DNA from: Gemmatimonadota bacterium
GTDB lineage: Bacteria; Gemmatimonadota; Gemmatimonadetes; Longimicrobiales; Longimicrobiaceae
Direction: 5' to 3'
DNA length: 64,000 bases
NCBI GenBank assembly: GCA_028287185.1
Contig: JAQBQD010000214.1
Span: 1 to 64,000, forward strand
Positions within the stretch are counted from its first letter, which is position 1. Every line of letters starts with the position of its first letter. Positions 34,933-44,670 of this stretch are shown one piece after another. The notes under the pieces are model-generated. The model was not told where the DNA came from. It did no database searches and saw nothing but the letters and a program-made list of their open reading frames with translations. Both the position numbers and the translations under genes were made by a program.

Positions 34933-36720
34933 TCAGGCCTGGCCGGACAAGTTCCAGGCGGAGGTGAGCTTGGCCAGGTCCAGCACCTGTCCCAGGTGCG
35001 CGGACAGCACCTGCACCACCTCGGCCGGGGTGCCCGCGGCCAGCGCCTCTTCCACGGCCAGCGCCGCATCCGCGTGGTGCACCGAGCGGATCACCTTCTT
35101 GATCTCGGCCAGCGCCGAGGGGCCCACGGAGAGGGAGCCGACCCGCATCCCGATGAGCATGAAGGCGCCCAGCGGGTTGGCCGCCACCTCGCCGCACACG
35201 CTCACCTCGATCCCCGCGTCGCGGCCCGCGCCCGCGATGCGGTGCAGCAGGCGGACGACGGCGGGGTGGAAGGGGTTGTACAGCTTGGCCAGGCGCGAGT
35301 TGCCGCGGTCCACGGCCAGCGTGTACTGCACCAGGTCGTTGGTGCCGATGGAGAAGAAGTCCACGTGCCGCGCCAGCTCCGGCGCCGTGAGCGCGGCCGC
35401 CGGCGTCTCGATCATGGCGCCGAGCTGGAAGCTTTCCGGCACGTCCTTGCCCTCGGCCCGCAGCTCGGCCAGGCACTCCGCCAGGTGTGCGCGCGTGGCC
35501 AGCACCTCGGACACCTCGTTCACCATGGGGATCATGATGCGCAGGTCGCCGCTGGTGGAGGCGCGGGCGCGCAGCAGGGCCCGGAGCTGGGTGCGGAAGA
35601 TGGCCGGCTCGTCCAGGCACACGCGGATGGCCCGCCACCCCAGGAAGGGGTTCTCCTCGGGCTGCATGTGCAGGAAGGCGGGGAACTTGTCGCCCCCCAG
35701 GTCGAAGGTGCGGATCACCACCGGCGCGTCGGGAAAGACGTCGGCCACCTGGCGGTAGGCCCGGAACTGCTCGTCCTCGCTGGGGGGGCTGCCGCGGCCC
35801 ACGACCAGGAACTCCGTGCGGTAGAGGCCCACACCGTCCGCCCCGTGGGCGCGCGCCGCCTCCGCCTCGCCCGGCAGGTCGATGTTGGAGCGCAGCTCCA
35901 CCCGCACGCCGTCGCGCGTCACCGGCTCCAGGTGCGCGAGAAGCACCAGCTCCTGCTCCCACTCGCGGATCTGGAAGTCGCGCTGCCGGTAGGTCTCCTT
36001 CTCCTCCTCGGACGGGTTGATGACCACGCGCCCCGCGCGGCCGTCCAGGATCACCTCGTCGCCGTCCTTCACCAGCTCGGACAGGTCGCCCAGGCTCACC
36101 ACCGAGGGCAGGTCCAGCGAGCGCGCCAGGATGGAGGAGTGCGAGGTGCGCGTTCCCAGGTCCGTGGCGATGCCCATCACCGCGTCGGGGTCGAGCTGGA
36201 CGGTGAGCGACGGCGTCATCTCGCGGGCGACGAGGACGAACTTGCCCTCCGTGCGCGCGGCGGCCGCGGCGTCGGGCAGGCCCAGCAGGCGGCGCAGCAC
36301 CCGCGTCTGCACGTCGGCCAGGTCGTTCAGCCGGTCCAGCACCATGGGGTGGCTGGTGTGCGACATCGCCGACTCCCACTCCAGCACGCGGAACTCGAAG
36401 GCCCGCTCCGCCGTCATGTGGTTGCCGCGGATGTAGTCGATGGTGCCCTGCACCAGGTCCGCGTCCTCCAGCATCAGCAGCTGCGGCTCGAAGATCTGGG
36501 CCTCCACCTCGCCCATCGTCTCTGCCGCGCGGCGCTGGATCTCGCGGATGCGGTCCTTCGCCCACTCGCAGGCGTCCAGCAGCCGGCGCACCTCGCCGTC
36601 GATCTGCTCGGAGGTGATGGTGCCCGTGTGCGGCACGCGCGGGACCTCCCAGCGCAGCACCCGCGCCGGGCCGATCACGATCCCCGGCGAGGCGGGGATT
36701 CCGTCGCGCACCAGGCTCAC
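34933..36720 (-). CDS. ptsI: PTS enzyme I
   Basis: PEP-protein phosphotransferase that starts the PTS cascade by phosphorylating HPr. 595 residues. The active-site His is in [13 protein letters not shown], the PEP-binding segments are YRTEFL and GGDKFP, and the catalytic Cys is in [11 protein letters not shown]. The GTG start at 36720 lies 4 bases after the ptsH stop. It is the last gene of the hprK-EIIABCD-ptsH-ptsI run. Confidence 0.96.
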   Translation of the reverse strand: MSLVRDGIPASPGIVIGPARVLRWEVPRVPHTGTITSEQIDGEVRRLLDACEWAKDRIREIQRRAAETMGEVEAQIFEPQLLMLEDADLVQGTIDYIRGNHMTAERAFEFRVLEWESAMSHTSHPMVLDRLNDLADVQTRVLRRLLGLPDAAAAARTEGKFVLVAREMTPSLTVQLDPDAVMGIATDLGTRTSHSSILARSLDLPSVVSLGDLSELVKDGDEVILDGRAGRVVINPSEEEKETYRQRDFQIREWEQELVLLAHLEPVTRDGVRVELRSNIDLPGEAEAARAHGADGVGLYRTEFLVVGRGSPPSEDEQFRAYRQVADVFPDAPVVIRTFDLGGDKFPAFLHMQPEENPFLGWRAIRVCLDEPAIFRTQLRALLRARASTSGDLRIMIPMVNEVSEVLATRAHLAECLAELRAEGKDVPESFQLGAMIETPAAALTAPELARHVDFFSIGTNDLVQYTLAVDRGNSRLAKLYNPFHPAVVRLLHRIAGAGRDAGIEVSVCGEVAANPLGAFMLIGMRVGSLSVGPSALAEIKKVIRSVHHADAALAVEEALAAGTPAEVVQVLSAHLGQVLDLAKLTSAWNLSGQA

Positions 36721-36724
36721 GCGC

Positions 36725-36994
36725 CTACTCCTCGCCGAAGCGGTTGCGGATGAGATCCACCACGGCGCCCACGGCCTGCTCCGCGTCGTCGCCGGTGGCG
36801 CGCACGTGCACGGTGGAGCCGCATTCGGCCGCCAGCATCATCACCCCCATGATGCTCTTGCCGCTCACCTCGGTGTCGTCCTTGCGGATCCACAGGTCGG
36901 CGCCGAAGCGGTTGGCGAGCTTCACCAGCTCCGCGGCGGGCCGGGCGTGCAGGCCGTACTTGTTGACGACGGTGACGTCGCTGCTGAATTCCAT
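36725..36994 (-). CDS. ptsH: HPr phosphocarrier protein
   Basis: An 89-residue HPr. His16 in YGLHARPA accepts phosphate from EI; Ser47 in GKSIMGVMML is the site phosphorylated by HPr kinase, so both regulatory sites are present. It lies between EIID and ptsI. The presence of hprK in the same run makes Ser47 control by ATP likely. Confidence 0.96.
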   Translation of the reverse strand: MEFSSDVTVVNKYGLHARPAAELVKLANRFGADLWIRKDDTEVSGKSIMGVMMLAAECGSTVHVRATGDDAEQAVGAVVDLIRNRFGEE

Positions 36995-37005
36995 CCGGGA
37001 GCCGT

Positions 37006-37743
37006 TCAACGGGTTCGCAGGTAGAGGGCGCCCGCCGCCAGGGTGGCGGCCAGCAGGGCGAAGGCCACGCGCCGGGTGCGGAAGCCCAGGAGGATGCCCG
37101 CCGCCAGCGCGGCGGGCCCCAGGAGCTGGTCGGTGCCGCGCGCCCCGGCCCCGCCGAAGGCCAGCACCGCGCCGAAGCCCGCCAGCAGCGCCCCGGCGCC
37201 CGCCGCGCGCTCGCCCAGCCGCTCCAGGGGCGATTCGCGGAGGGCCCGGCCCACCTGCAGGCCGTCGCGCAGCCCCACGTCCAGCGCCCAGGCGCGCAGC
37301 CACAGGTGCAGCGCGTTGTAGGCCAGCAGGAAGACACCGGCGGCCGCCCACCAGGGCGCGCCTGCCAGCAGCAGGCAGACGCCCAGCAGCGCGCACGCGG
37401 GCCGCCAGGTGAGCCACACCAGCCGGTCGCCCAGCGAGCCCAGGGAGCCGCGCAGGGCGCTCTTGAAGCGCCCCACCAGCTCCGGCGCCGCGCCCTCGGC
37501 TTCCAGGCGCGCGACGGCGCCCGCCGCCACCGTGGCCAGGTAGGGGTGGCTGTTGAAGAGCTCCGCGTGCCGCGCCAGCGCCCGGCGCAGGCCCGCCTCG
37601 TCGCCCGCGTGCGCGGCGCGCAGCGCGGGGAGCAGCACGAACGCGAAACCCGTGCCGATCAGGGTGCGGTAGTTCCACGATCCCTGCACGGCAAAGCTGC
37701 GCAGCAGCAGCGCCCGGCGCACCCGCGGGCTGACCCCGCTCAC
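37006..37743 (-). CDS. PTS mannose-family EIID component
   Basis: A 245-residue membrane protein, somewhat shorter than typical EIID (about 270-300). Conserved pieces are LLLRSFAVQGSWNYRTLIGTG-like N-terminus, FNSHPYLATVAAGAV, and several hydrophobic helices in the second half. It partners EIIC to form the translocation unit. GTG at 37743 overlaps the EIIC stop as GTGA. Substrate unknown. Confidence 0.85.
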   Translation of the reverse strand: MSGVSPRVRRALLLRSFAVQGSWNYRTLIGTGFAFVLLPALRAAHAGDEAGLRRALARHAELFNSHPYLATVAAGAVARLEAEGAAPELVGRFKSALRGSLGSLGDRLVWLTWRPACALLGVCLLLAGAPWWAAAGVFLLAYNALHLWLRAWALDVGLRDGLQVGRALRESPLERLGERAAGAGALLAGFGAVLAFGGAGARGTDQLLGPAALAAGILLGFRTRRVAFALLAATLAAGALYLRTR

Positions 37744-38408
37744 CGCAGCACCAGCAGCGCCACGCCGCACGCCGCGCCGAGGACGAAGAGCGGCAGCCGC
37801 CGCGAGCCGAACAGGCGCAGCGACGAGGCGATCCCCGCCGCCGCCACCCCCGCCAGCGCCATCCGCGCCACCGGCTCCGGCGTCCATTCCGCCGGCCCCG
37901 CGCGCAGCCAGGCGGCCAGGAGCGCCAGGCCCAGCAGCGTGAGCACGGCCCCGCGCGCGAAGTCCCCGGCGATGGAGGCGTAGTGGCGCCGCTCCAGGGT
38001 GGCGGGGTCCAGCTCCGTCTCTTCCGGAGGCGAGGCGGCGCGGGCGTTCCAGTGCCGCATCCACTGCACCGTCGCGCCGCACGCCCACTCCCACGCCATG
38101 CAGAACAGCACCACCGGCAGCAGCTCGGCGAAGGTGCCGGCGGAGCCCGCGAAGAGGGCGGCGCCGGCCACCGCGGGGGGACCGCCTTCCGGGTAGCGCG
38201 AGGCGCCCACGGGCAGCACGCCCAGGTGCAGCGCCTCCAGGAAGAGCCCCAGCATGGCGCCGTGCGCCGGCGAGCCCGCGACGCACCCGGCGAGCGTGGC
38301 CGCTACCAGCGGGCGCGAGACCATCACCTGGCCCAGCGACGTGCCGTCGAGCGCCGCGGCGCCGCCCAGCACGGCGAGCAGCGCGAGGGTTCCGGGGCCG
38401 GGCGTCAT
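37740..38408 (-). CDS. PTS mannose-family EIIC component
   Basis: A 222-residue integral membrane protein with about seven hydrophobic segments and the EIIC features DGTSLGQVMVSRPLVAATLAG and LGLFLEALHLGVLPVGAS. It is a little short for the family. It probably transports with EIID; whether transport is retained cannot be judged. The ATG at 38408 begins one base after the EIIB stop. Confidence 0.85.
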   Translation of the reverse strand: MTPGPGTLALLAVLGGAAALDGTSLGQVMVSRPLVAATLAGCVAGSPAHGAMLGLFLEALHLGVLPVGASRYPEGGPPAVAGAALFAGSAGTFAELLPVVLFCMAWEWACGATVQWMRHWNARAASPPEETELDPATLERRHYASIAGDFARGAVLTLLGLALLAAWLRAGPAEWTPEPVARMALAGVAAAGIASSLRLFGSRRLPLFVLGAACGVALLVLR

Positions 38409-38409
38409 C

Positions 38410-38898
38410 TCAGCGGGCGGGGAGCAGGTCTTCCAGGGGAACGGGCCGCGACGCGGGCAGGTCGCGGGCCGAGATGCGCACCTCGTCCGCCGCCAGGCCG
38501 CGCAGCGCGGCGCCTTCGTCGGCCGTGAGGTACAGGTACGGGAGCAGGCGCTCGCGGCCGGCGGCGTGGTGGATGCCGCCCAGGTTCACCTCGTCGCCGC
38601 GCAGGGCGTGCTCCTCGGCGACGCGGCGCAGGGTGGCCACGTCGCGCACCAGGACGATGGTACGGTGCAGGGCGTCGCCGCGCCAGCCCGCCACCCGGGC
38701 GCGCGCCGCGTCGACGCCCAGGAACGAGGCCTCGATCTCGGGCGGCACGCCCAGGCAGTAGAGCTCCTGCTCCCACGGGCTGTCCGCGATGGCGTCGTCC
38801 ACCACCACGATGCGGTCGGCATGCAGGGGGCCTCCCCACCCCACCACCACCTGCCCGTGGATCAGCCGCTCGTCAACCCGAAAGAGCACGATCGGCAT
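38410..38898 (-). CDS. PTS mannose/sorbose-family EIIB component
   Basis: A 162-residue soluble phosphocarrier. The phosphorylated His14 is in VDERLIHGQVVVGW, the family signature. It overlaps the end of the EIIA gene by 26 bases in another frame, so the two are tightly coupled. It would pass phosphate to the sugar bound at EIICD. Confidence 0.9.
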   Translation of the reverse strand: MPIVLFRVDERLIHGQVVVGWGGPLHADRIVVVDDAIADSPWEQELYCLGVPPEIEASFLGVDAARARVAGWRGDALHRTIVLVRDVATLRRVAEEHALRGDEVNLGGIHHAAGRERLLPYLYLTADEGAALRGLAADEVRISARDLPASRPVPLEDLLPAR

Positions 38899-39292
38899 GC
38901 GCCGCGGCCTCCCTGCAGGATGCGGTGAGCCCCGCCTTCCCCTTCTCCAGCAGCCGCTCCACCAGCTCGGGCAGGGGAAGGTCGCGGTGGAAGGCGAAGT
39001 CCAGCAGGACGGGAAGGTTGACGCCGGAAAGGATGGCGGTGTCCGCCCGGTCCAGCGTGATGCGCCGCGCCGCGAAGGCGCAGCTCCCGCTGGGCAGGTC
39101 GGTGAAGACGATGCCCGGCCCGTCCCCCAGGATCTCGCGCAGGCTTTCCGCCAGCGACTCGGGACCGCGGCAGTCGTTGCTGAGCGCCACCAGCGCGTCC
39201 TCGGGCATCCCCGAGATCTGCCGCGCGGCCGACACCAGCCCGGCCGCCAGCGAGGAGTGCGCGACCACGATGCCGCGTACCTCGTCACTCAT
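38873..39292 (-). CDS. PTS mannose-family EIIA component
   Basis: A 139-residue EIIA of the mannose fold with His12 in GIVVAHSSLAAGL and the FTDLPSGS loop. The ATG at 39292 overlaps the hprK stop by 8 bases. It receives phosphate from HPr and passes it to EIIB. It is encoded separately from EIIB, as in sorbose and Gram-positive mannose systems. Confidence 0.9.
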   Translation of the reverse strand: MSDEVRGIVVAHSSLAAGLVSAARQISGMPEDALVALSNDCRGPESLAESLREILGDGPGIVFTDLPSGSCAFAARRITLDRADTAILSGVNLPVLLDFAFHRDLPLPELVERLLEKGKAGLTASCREAAAHADRALSG

Positions 39293-40244
39293 AGTCCTCC
39301 TCCAGGTACTCCGCCGTCCCGCCCATTCGGGCCTGCAGCCGCGCGTTGAAGAGCGCCGCCGAGTTCACGCCCGCGAACTTGAGCAGGTGGTTCATGGCCA
39401 CCACCTCGCACACCACCGTGATGTTCTTTCCGGGCACCAGCGGGATCACCACCATCGGCAGCGGCACCCCCAGCACGTCCATCGTCCTCGTGTCCAGACC
39501 CGTGCGGTCGTAGTGGGCGTTCTCGTCCCACACCTCCAGCCGCACCACCACCTCCACCCGCTTCTGCTGGCGGATGGCCCGGATGCCGAAGAGCTTGCGC
39601 ACGTCGATGATCCCCACCCCGCGGATCTCCATGTGGTGCCGCTGCAGCTCGTGCCCCTTGCCGATCAGCACCTCGTTGCCGCGCCGCGAGATCATCACCA
39701 GGTCATCGGCCACCAGCCGGTGCCCCCGCTCCACCAGGTCCAGCACCGTCTCGCTCTTGCCGATGCCGCTGTGCCCCATGAAGAGCAGCCCCACGCCGTA
39801 CACGTCCGCCAGCGAGCCGTGCATGGTGGTGGTGGGCGCGAAGCGCTCCTCCATGAAGGGCTTGATGCGCGTGTAGAACTCGGCCGTCTTGAGCGCCGTG
39901 CGGATCACCGGCGTGCCGCGCTCGTTGGCCAGCTCCACCATCTCGGCCGGCGGGCTCTGCCCCTTGGTGACGAAGATGACGGGCAGGTTGAACGACAGGA
40001 ACTCCGAGATGGCGGCCCGGCGCCGCTCCTCGTCCAGCGACTCCAGGAACGAGATCTCCGTCTCCCCGAGCACCTGCATGCGGTCCGCGGGAAAGCGCTC
40101 CGTGTAGCCCGTGAGCACCAGCCCCGGGCTGGAGATGTCGGGCCCGTGGATCTCGCGCGACAGGCCCCGCTCGTCGGTGAGCAGCTCCAGCGCCAGCGCT
40201 TCCTTCTTGGTGCGCAGCAGCTCTTCCACCGTCAGTGGACGCAA
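39285..40244 (-). CDS. hprK: HPr kinase/phosphorylase
   Basis: ATP- or PPi-dependent kinase and phosphorylase of HPr Ser; 319 residues. The Walker A loop MGHSGIGKSETVL (about 155-163), LVADDLVMI, and the C-terminal IRGVGIIDVRKLFG match the family, including the region that drives dephosphorylation. The TTG start at 40244 has GGAGAG five bases upstream; a GTG five codons later is an alternative. It is the first gene of the PTS run, so regulator and target (HPr) are made together. Confidence 0.93.
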   Translation of the reverse strand: MRPLTVEELLRTKKEALALELLTDERGLSREIHGPDISSPGLVLTGYTERFPADRMQVLGETEISFLESLDEERRRAAISEFLSFNLPVIFVTKGQSPPAEMVELANERGTPVIRTALKTAEFYTRIKPFMEERFAPTTTMHGSLADVYGVGLLFMGHSGIGKSETVLDLVERGHRLVADDLVMISRRGNEVLIGKGHELQRHHMEIRGVGIIDVRKLFGIRAIRQQKRVEVVVRLEVWDENAHYDRTGLDTRTMDVLGVPLPMVVIPLVPGKNITVVCEVVAMNHLLKFAGVNSAALFNARLQARMGGTAEYLEEDYE

Positions 40245-40491
40245 GTGTCTCTCCGCCTGGTGGTCATCCGTTCCCCGCGAAGCATGCTACCCGCCGCCGT
40301 CCCCGAATGGTCCGGCCAACGTCCTGCGACGACACGCTTTGGAAGGCCGCGTGCCAATGTCGGTCGATCCCCCGTCGAACGACGCCTCCGGAACGCTCGC
40401 GTCACATGTCCCGCCACGTATCCACCTGGAACCCGCGCAATTCGCGTGCGCCCGTCGCGGCCTTCGGAAGTGGCGACGCGACCCGCGCCCA

Positions 40492-40558
40492 GGCGGTTGA
40501 AACCGCGGCGACAACGGCCCGAAGCCTCCCTTCGGAGGCTGCTCCGTGGCGGATCGGG
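40492..40558. repeat. dispersed structured repeat, copy 2 (in gene-free gap 40245-40628)
   Basis: Close copy of the element at 13855-13921 in the same orientation: GGCGGTTGAAACCGCGG at the left, the AGCCTCC..GGAGGCT hairpin in the middle and GTGGCGGATCGGG at the right. The first stem differs by paired changes (GGCT/AGCC against GGTT/AACC). The rest of the gap has no supported gene; a TTGACA at 40627-40632 lacks a -10 partner. Confidence 0.75.
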
Positions 40559-40628
40559 CGTCCCCGCCGAATACATGCGCCACGGCGTGAGACGCGCAGG
40601 TCACGCCGCATCCTAACGGTCTGAACTG

Positions 40629-41750
40629 TCAAAGATCATCCCGGTTGCTACAAATCACCCCCTGCAGATGCCGCTCCGTCAGGTCCGCCGCGTGGTCCCA
40701 GGTGAAGTCCTGCGCGAACTCCAGCGCGCCGCGGCCGAGGGTTTCCACGCGCGCCGGGTCCACCGCGAGGGAGCGCAGGGCGCCGGCGAGCGCGGGCACG
40801 TCGCCGTGGCGGACCAGGAGGCCCGTCTTCCCGTGGACGACGGACTCGCGGAGGCCGGGCGAGTCGCTGGCGACGGCGGGGGTGCCGCAGGCGGCGGCCT
40901 CGACGTTGGTGATGCCCCACCCCTCCTTCGGCGAGGGCAGCACGGTGGCCCAGGCGGTCCGCAGCAGCGCGCGCTTCCGCTCCTCGCTCACGAACCCCTC
41001 GAACGCCACCCGGTCCCCGATCCGCAGCCGGTCGACGGCGGCGCGCAGGCGGGGCTCGTCGTCGCCGCGGCCGGCGATGTCCAGGCGGACGTGCGTGCCC
41101 CCGTCGCGCAGTCGGGCGACGGCTTCCAGGGCCAGGTCCACCTGCTTGTAGCGCTTGAGGCGGCCGACGAAGAGGAAGGTCGGCTGGGCCGCGCGGGCAA
41201 CGGACGGGTCCGGGTGGTAGAAGCCGAGATCGACGCCGTTGTGGATGACGGTGACGTCCTGCCGGAGGAGGCCGCGGGCGACCAGGTCGTCGGCCGTGCT
41301 CTCGGAGACGGATTCCACCGGGACGCCGCGGTACAGGCGGCCGATGGGGCGCTCCAGCAGCCACGTGGCGGCCGCGAAGGGCGCGGACGCCTCACGGAAG
41401 GCGGTCGCGCCGAACAGGTGATGGACGAGAAGGACCAGGGGCTCGCGCGCCCAGAGCGGCGCGAACACCGGCACCTTGTTCAGGTCCTCGACCACCACGT
41501 CGAAGCGGCCCGCCAGCTCGCGGCGGTAGTAGCCGGGGCAGAACAGGTTGAAGGTGTTGCGCGAGCCCACGCGGTGCACCTCCATCCCGTCCACCGTCTC
41601 CCGCGCCGCGGCGCCCGCGTAGCCGGAGACGAGGAGGCTGACGGAGTGCCCCCGCGCGGCCAGGCGGCCGAAGATCTCGTGGAGGTGGACCTCGGCGCCG
41701 CCGGCCTGCGGGTTGGTGCGGTCCTGCCAGTTGACGACCAGGACCCTCAC
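40629..41750 (-). CDS. GT4-family glycosyltransferase
   Basis: A 373-residue retaining glycosyltransferase of the GT-B fold. The N-terminus has NPQAGGAEVHLHE; the C-terminal nucleotide-sugar site has FVGRLKRYKQVDL and the EX7E motif in SPKEGWGITNVEAA. Acceptor and donor are unknown. The GTG start at 41750 overlaps the nusB stop as GTGA, placing it at the end of the riboflavin-nusB run. Confidence 0.87.
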   Translation of the reverse strand: MRVLVVNWQDRTNPQAGGAEVHLHEIFGRLAARGHSVSLLVSGYAGAAARETVDGMEVHRVGSRNTFNLFCPGYYRRELAGRFDVVVEDLNKVPVFAPLWAREPLVLLVHHLFGATAFREASAPFAAATWLLERPIGRLYRGVPVESVSESTADDLVARGLLRQDVTVIHNGVDLGFYHPDPSVARAAQPTFLFVGRLKRYKQVDLALEAVARLRDGGTHVRLDIAGRGDDEPRLRAAVDRLRIGDRVAFEGFVSEERKRALLRTAWATVLPSPKEGWGITNVEAAACGTPAVASDSPGLRESVVHGKTGLLVRHGDVPALAGALRSLAVDPARVETLGRGALEFAQDFTWDHAADLTERHLQGVICSNRDDL

Positions 41751-42184
41751 GGCGCGTCCGTGGCGTCCCCCGGCGCGATCTTGCGCATCACCGCGTCCAG
41801 CACGCCGTTCACGAAGCGGGGGCTCTCGTAGGTGCCGTACTTCTCCGCGAGCTGCACCATCTCGCGGATGGTGGTGCGGGGCGCCACGTCGTCCACGAAC
41901 ATCATCTCCGCCACGCCCATCCGCAGCACGTTTCGGTCGATGACGGACAGGCGGTTCATCCGCCAGTTGGTGAGCGACTCCTCGATGGTGGTGTTGACCT
42001 TGGCGAGGTTGGCGCCCACCAGGCGTACCAGCACCTCGGCGTAGGGCCGGTTGAGCGGCGACACGCGCAGCTCGTCGAACAGCTCCTGCAGCATCATCAT
42101 CAGCCGCTCCTCGCCCCCGCCCCGCGACTCCCACGCGTACAGCGCCTGCAGCGCCCAGCCCCGCGCGCGGCTGCGGTTTCTCAC
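41747..42184 (-). CDS. nusB: transcription antitermination factor NusB
   Basis: A 145-residue all-helical protein that binds boxA RNA with NusE for rRNA antitermination. It starts [18 protein letters not shown] and contains [15 protein letters not shown] and [15 protein letters not shown] at 42184 overlaps the ribH stop as GTGA. The ribH-nusB order is common in bacteria. Confidence 0.93.
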   Translation of the reverse strand: MRNRSRARGWALQALYAWESRGGGEERLMMMLQELFDELRVSPLNRPYAEVLVRLVGANLAKVNTTIEESLTNWRMNRLSVIDRNVLRMGVAEMMFVDDVAPRTTIREMVQLAEKYGTYESPRFVNGVLDAVMRKIAPGDATDAP

Positions 42185-42660
42185 TGGCCGGCCTTCCCGC
42201 CCAGGCGGGCGTACAGGTCGGCCATCTCCAGCGCCGTCATGGCCGCGTCCCACCCCTTGTTGCCCGCCTTGGTCCCCGCCCGCTCGATCGCCTGCTCGAT
42301 GCTGTCCGTCGTCAGCACGCCGAAGACGACGGGGACGGAGGCCTCCGCGCCCACGGCCGCCACGCCGCTCGCCGCCTGGCCCGCCACGTAGTCGAAGTGC
42401 GGGGTCCCGCCGCGGATGACGGCGCCCAGCGCGATCAGCGCGTCGAAGCGCCCGGCGCGGGACAGCAGCCGCAGCGCGCCGGGAATCTCCCACGCGCCCG
42501 GCACCCACACCGCCTCGATGTCGTCGTCCGCGACGCCGTGGCGCACCAGGCAGTCGCGCGCGCCGGCCAGCAGCGGCCGCGTCACCAGCTCGTTGAAGCG
42601 CCCCACCACGATGCCGAAGCGCCGCCCGCCGCCGTTCAGGAACCCGCTGTGCTCGATCAT
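42181..42660 (-). CDS. ribH: 6,7-dimethyl-8-ribityllumazine synthase
   Basis: Penultimate step of riboflavin synthesis; 159 residues. It has the family stretches [43 protein letters not shown] with the catalytic His, and [16 protein letters not shown]. It follows ribBA and precedes nusB. Confidence 0.95.
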   Translation of the reverse strand: MIEHSGFLNGGGRRFGIVVGRFNELVTRPLLAGARDCLVRHGVADDDIEAVWVPGAWEIPGALRLLSRAGRFDALIALGAVIRGGTPHFDYVAGQAASGVAAVGAEASVPVVFGVLTTDSIEQAIERAGTKAGNKGWDAAMTALEMADLYARLGGKAGQ

Positions 42661-42694
42661 CCGTCCGCTCGTCGTGTTCGTAGTCCCCGGCCCG

Positions 42695-43900
42695 TCAGGC
42701 CGGGAGAAGGTGGCCCAGCTTGTCGCGCTTGGTGGCCAGGTACCCGCTGTTGTGGGGATTCGCCACCACCTCCAGCGGGATCTGCTCCGCCACGGTCAGG
42801 CCGTATCCCTCGATCCCCACGATCTTCTTGGGGTTGTTGGTCAGGAACCGGACGGACGACAATCCCAGGTCCACCAGGATCTGCGCGCCGATCCCGTAGT
42901 CGCGCAGGTCGGGGCGGAAGCCCAGCGCCTCGTTGGCCTGCACGGTGTCCATCCCCTCGTCCTGCAGGTTGTACGCGCGCAGCTTGTTGATCAGCCCGAT
43001 GCCCCGCCCCTCCTGGCGCAGGTAGACGATCACGCCGCGGCCCTCCTCGTGGATGCGCTTCATGGCGGTGTCCAGCTGCTCGCCGCAGTCGCAGCGCAGC
43101 GAGTGGAACACGTCGCCCGTCAGGCACTCGGAGTGCATGCGCACCAGCACGTCCCCGGTGCCCTCCACCTCGCCCTTCACCATGGCGACGTGCTCGAAGG
43201 GGTCCACGTCGTTGTGGTACGCCACCATCCGCCAGGTGCCGAAGGGCGTGGGGATGTGCGCCTCGGCCGCGCGGTGCACCAGGCGCTCGCGCTGCAGCCG
43301 GTAGCCCACGATCTGCGCCACGGTGATGAACTTGAGCCCGTGCTCGGCCGCGAAGGTCTCGAGCTCGGGGCGGCGGGCCATGGTGCCGTCCTCGTTCAGG
43401 ATCTCGCAGATCACGCCCGCCGGCTCCAGCCCGGCCATGCGCGCCAGGTCCACCGACGCCTCCGTCTGCCCCACGCGCCGCAGCACGCCGCCGGGGCGGG
43501 CGCGCAGGGGAAAGACGTGTCCCGGCCGGCGCAGGTCGCCCGGGACGCTGGCGGGGTCGATCAGCACCTGGATGGTCCTGGAGCGATCCGCGGCGCTGAT
43601 GCCCGTGGTGACGCCGAAGCGGGCGGCGGCGTCCACCGACACCGTGAACGCGGTGCCCAGCGCCTCGCTGTTGTGGTCGCTCATCTGCCGCAGCTCCAGC
43701 TCGTCCGCGCGCTCGCCCGTGAGCGCCACGCAGATCAGGCCGCGGCCGTGCTTCGCCATGAAGTTGATGGCCTCTGGCGTCGCGGCCGAGGCCGCGCAGA
43801 CCAGGTCGCCCTCGTTCTCGCGGTCCTCGTCGTCGGCCACGATCACCATCTTGCCGGCGCGTATGTCGTTCAGAGCTTCTTCGACCGTGTCGAATGCCAT
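42695..43900 (-). CDS. ribBA: bifunctional DHBP synthase / GTP cyclohydrolase II
   Basis: Makes both early precursors of riboflavin. Residues 1-200 are 3,4-dihydroxy-2-butanone-4-phosphate synthase ([11 protein letters not shown] and the HTS-like region), and 205-401 are GTP cyclohydrolase II with zinc ligands in [17 protein letters not shown] and the catalytic RQEGRGIGL. The 401-residue length is normal for the fused enzyme. ATG at 43900. The 114-base gap upstream shows no FMN riboswitch. Confidence 0.95.
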   Translation of the reverse strand: MAFDTVEEALNDIRAGKMVIVADDEDRENEGDLVCAASAATPEAINFMAKHGRGLICVALTGERADELELRQMSDHNSEALGTAFTVSVDAAARFGVTTGISAADRSRTIQVLIDPASVPGDLRRPGHVFPLRARPGGVLRRVGQTEASVDLARMAGLEPAGVICEILNEDGTMARRPELETFAAEHGLKFITVAQIVGYRLQRERLVHRAAEAHIPTPFGTWRMVAYHNDVDPFEHVAMVKGEVEGTGDVLVRMHSECLTGDVFHSLRCDCGEQLDTAMKRIHEEGRGVIVYLRQEGRGIGLINKLRAYNLQDEGMDTVQANEALGFRPDLRDYGIGAQILVDLGLSSVRFLTNNPKKIVGIEGYGLTVAEQIPLEVVANPHNSGYLATKRDKLGHLLPA

Positions 43901-44014
43901 GGCTCGTCGTCCCTCTGCAGGTTCGCGCCCGCCGCAGTCCGGCGTGTGCGCTTCGGCGCTTTCCCTCCGGCCGTCGTCCGTGTCGGCGGAGGCGAAGGGT
44001 GTGGCGTCCGCCGT

Positions 44015-44665
44015 CTAGTACCCCCAGCCTCGCATCAGGTCGCCCGCCGGTCCGCCGGGGGCGCCGCCGGCCGACGGTGCACCCAGCATGTGGCGCACGA
44101 ACTTGCCGATCATGTCGCCCTCCAGGTTCACCCCGTCGCCGACTCGCAGGTCCAGGAGGTTCGTGTGCTGCCGCGTGTACGGGATGATGGAGACCTGCAC
44201 CACGCCCGGCGCGGGAAGGTCGTTCACGGTGAGCGAGATGCCGTTCAGCGTGATGGAGCCGTGCTGCACCGTCACCGCGGCGATCTCCGCCGGCACGGTG
44301 AAGTCGATCAGCGTCAGCTCCTCGCGCGGGCGGATGGAGACCACGCGCCCGACGGCGTCCACGTGGCCGGCCACCATGTGCCCGCCCAGGCGCGCGCCCA
44401 GCGCCATCGCCCGCTCCAGGTTCACGCGGCGCCCCGGCTGGAGCTCGCCCAGCGTGGTGCGCTCCAGCGTGGTCGCCACCGCCTGCACGGTGTAGCTCTC
44501 GTCCGCGATGGAGGTGGCGGTCAGGCAGACGCCGTCGTGCGCGACGCTGTCGCCCAGCGCCATGCCCTCCAGCACGGCGCGGGCGGCGATGCGCAGCTCC
44601 ACGCCGTGCCCGGCGGGCTGCACGCTCACCACGCTGCCGACCTCTTCCACGATGCCGGTGAACAA
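44015..44665 (-). CDS. ribE: riboflavin synthase alpha chain
   Basis: Dismutates two lumazines to riboflavin. The two repeated lumazine-binding barrels are evident: FTGIVEEVGSV with NLERAMALGARLGGHMVAGHVDA, then a second half beginning VSIRPREEL with VNLEGDMIGKFV. From TTG at 44665 it is 216 residues and starts exactly at FTGIVEEVG. A CTG three codons earlier overlaps the ribD stop as CTGA and is an alternative. The C-terminal 25 residues are a Gly/Pro-rich tail. Confidence 0.92.
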   Translation of the reverse strand: MFTGIVEEVGSVVSVQPAGHGVELRIAARAVLEGMALGDSVAHDGVCLTATSIADESYTVQAVATTLERTTLGELQPGRRVNLERAMALGARLGGHMVAGHVDAVGRVVSIRPREELTLIDFTVPAEIAAVTVQHGSITLNGISLTVNDLPAPGVVQVSIIPYTRQHTNLLDLRVGDGVNLEGDMIGKFVRHMLGAPSAGGAPGGPAGDLMRGWGY

Positions 44666-44670
44666 CGCCG

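Noticed and set aside
40627-40645. Promoter for hprK at TTGACA
   Set aside because: No -10 box at 16-18 bases and it lies about 380 bases upstream of the start.
43901-44014. FMN riboswitch before ribBA
   Set aside because: The gap is too short and lacks the conserved FMN-aptamer segments; the same is true of the 13-base gap before ribD.
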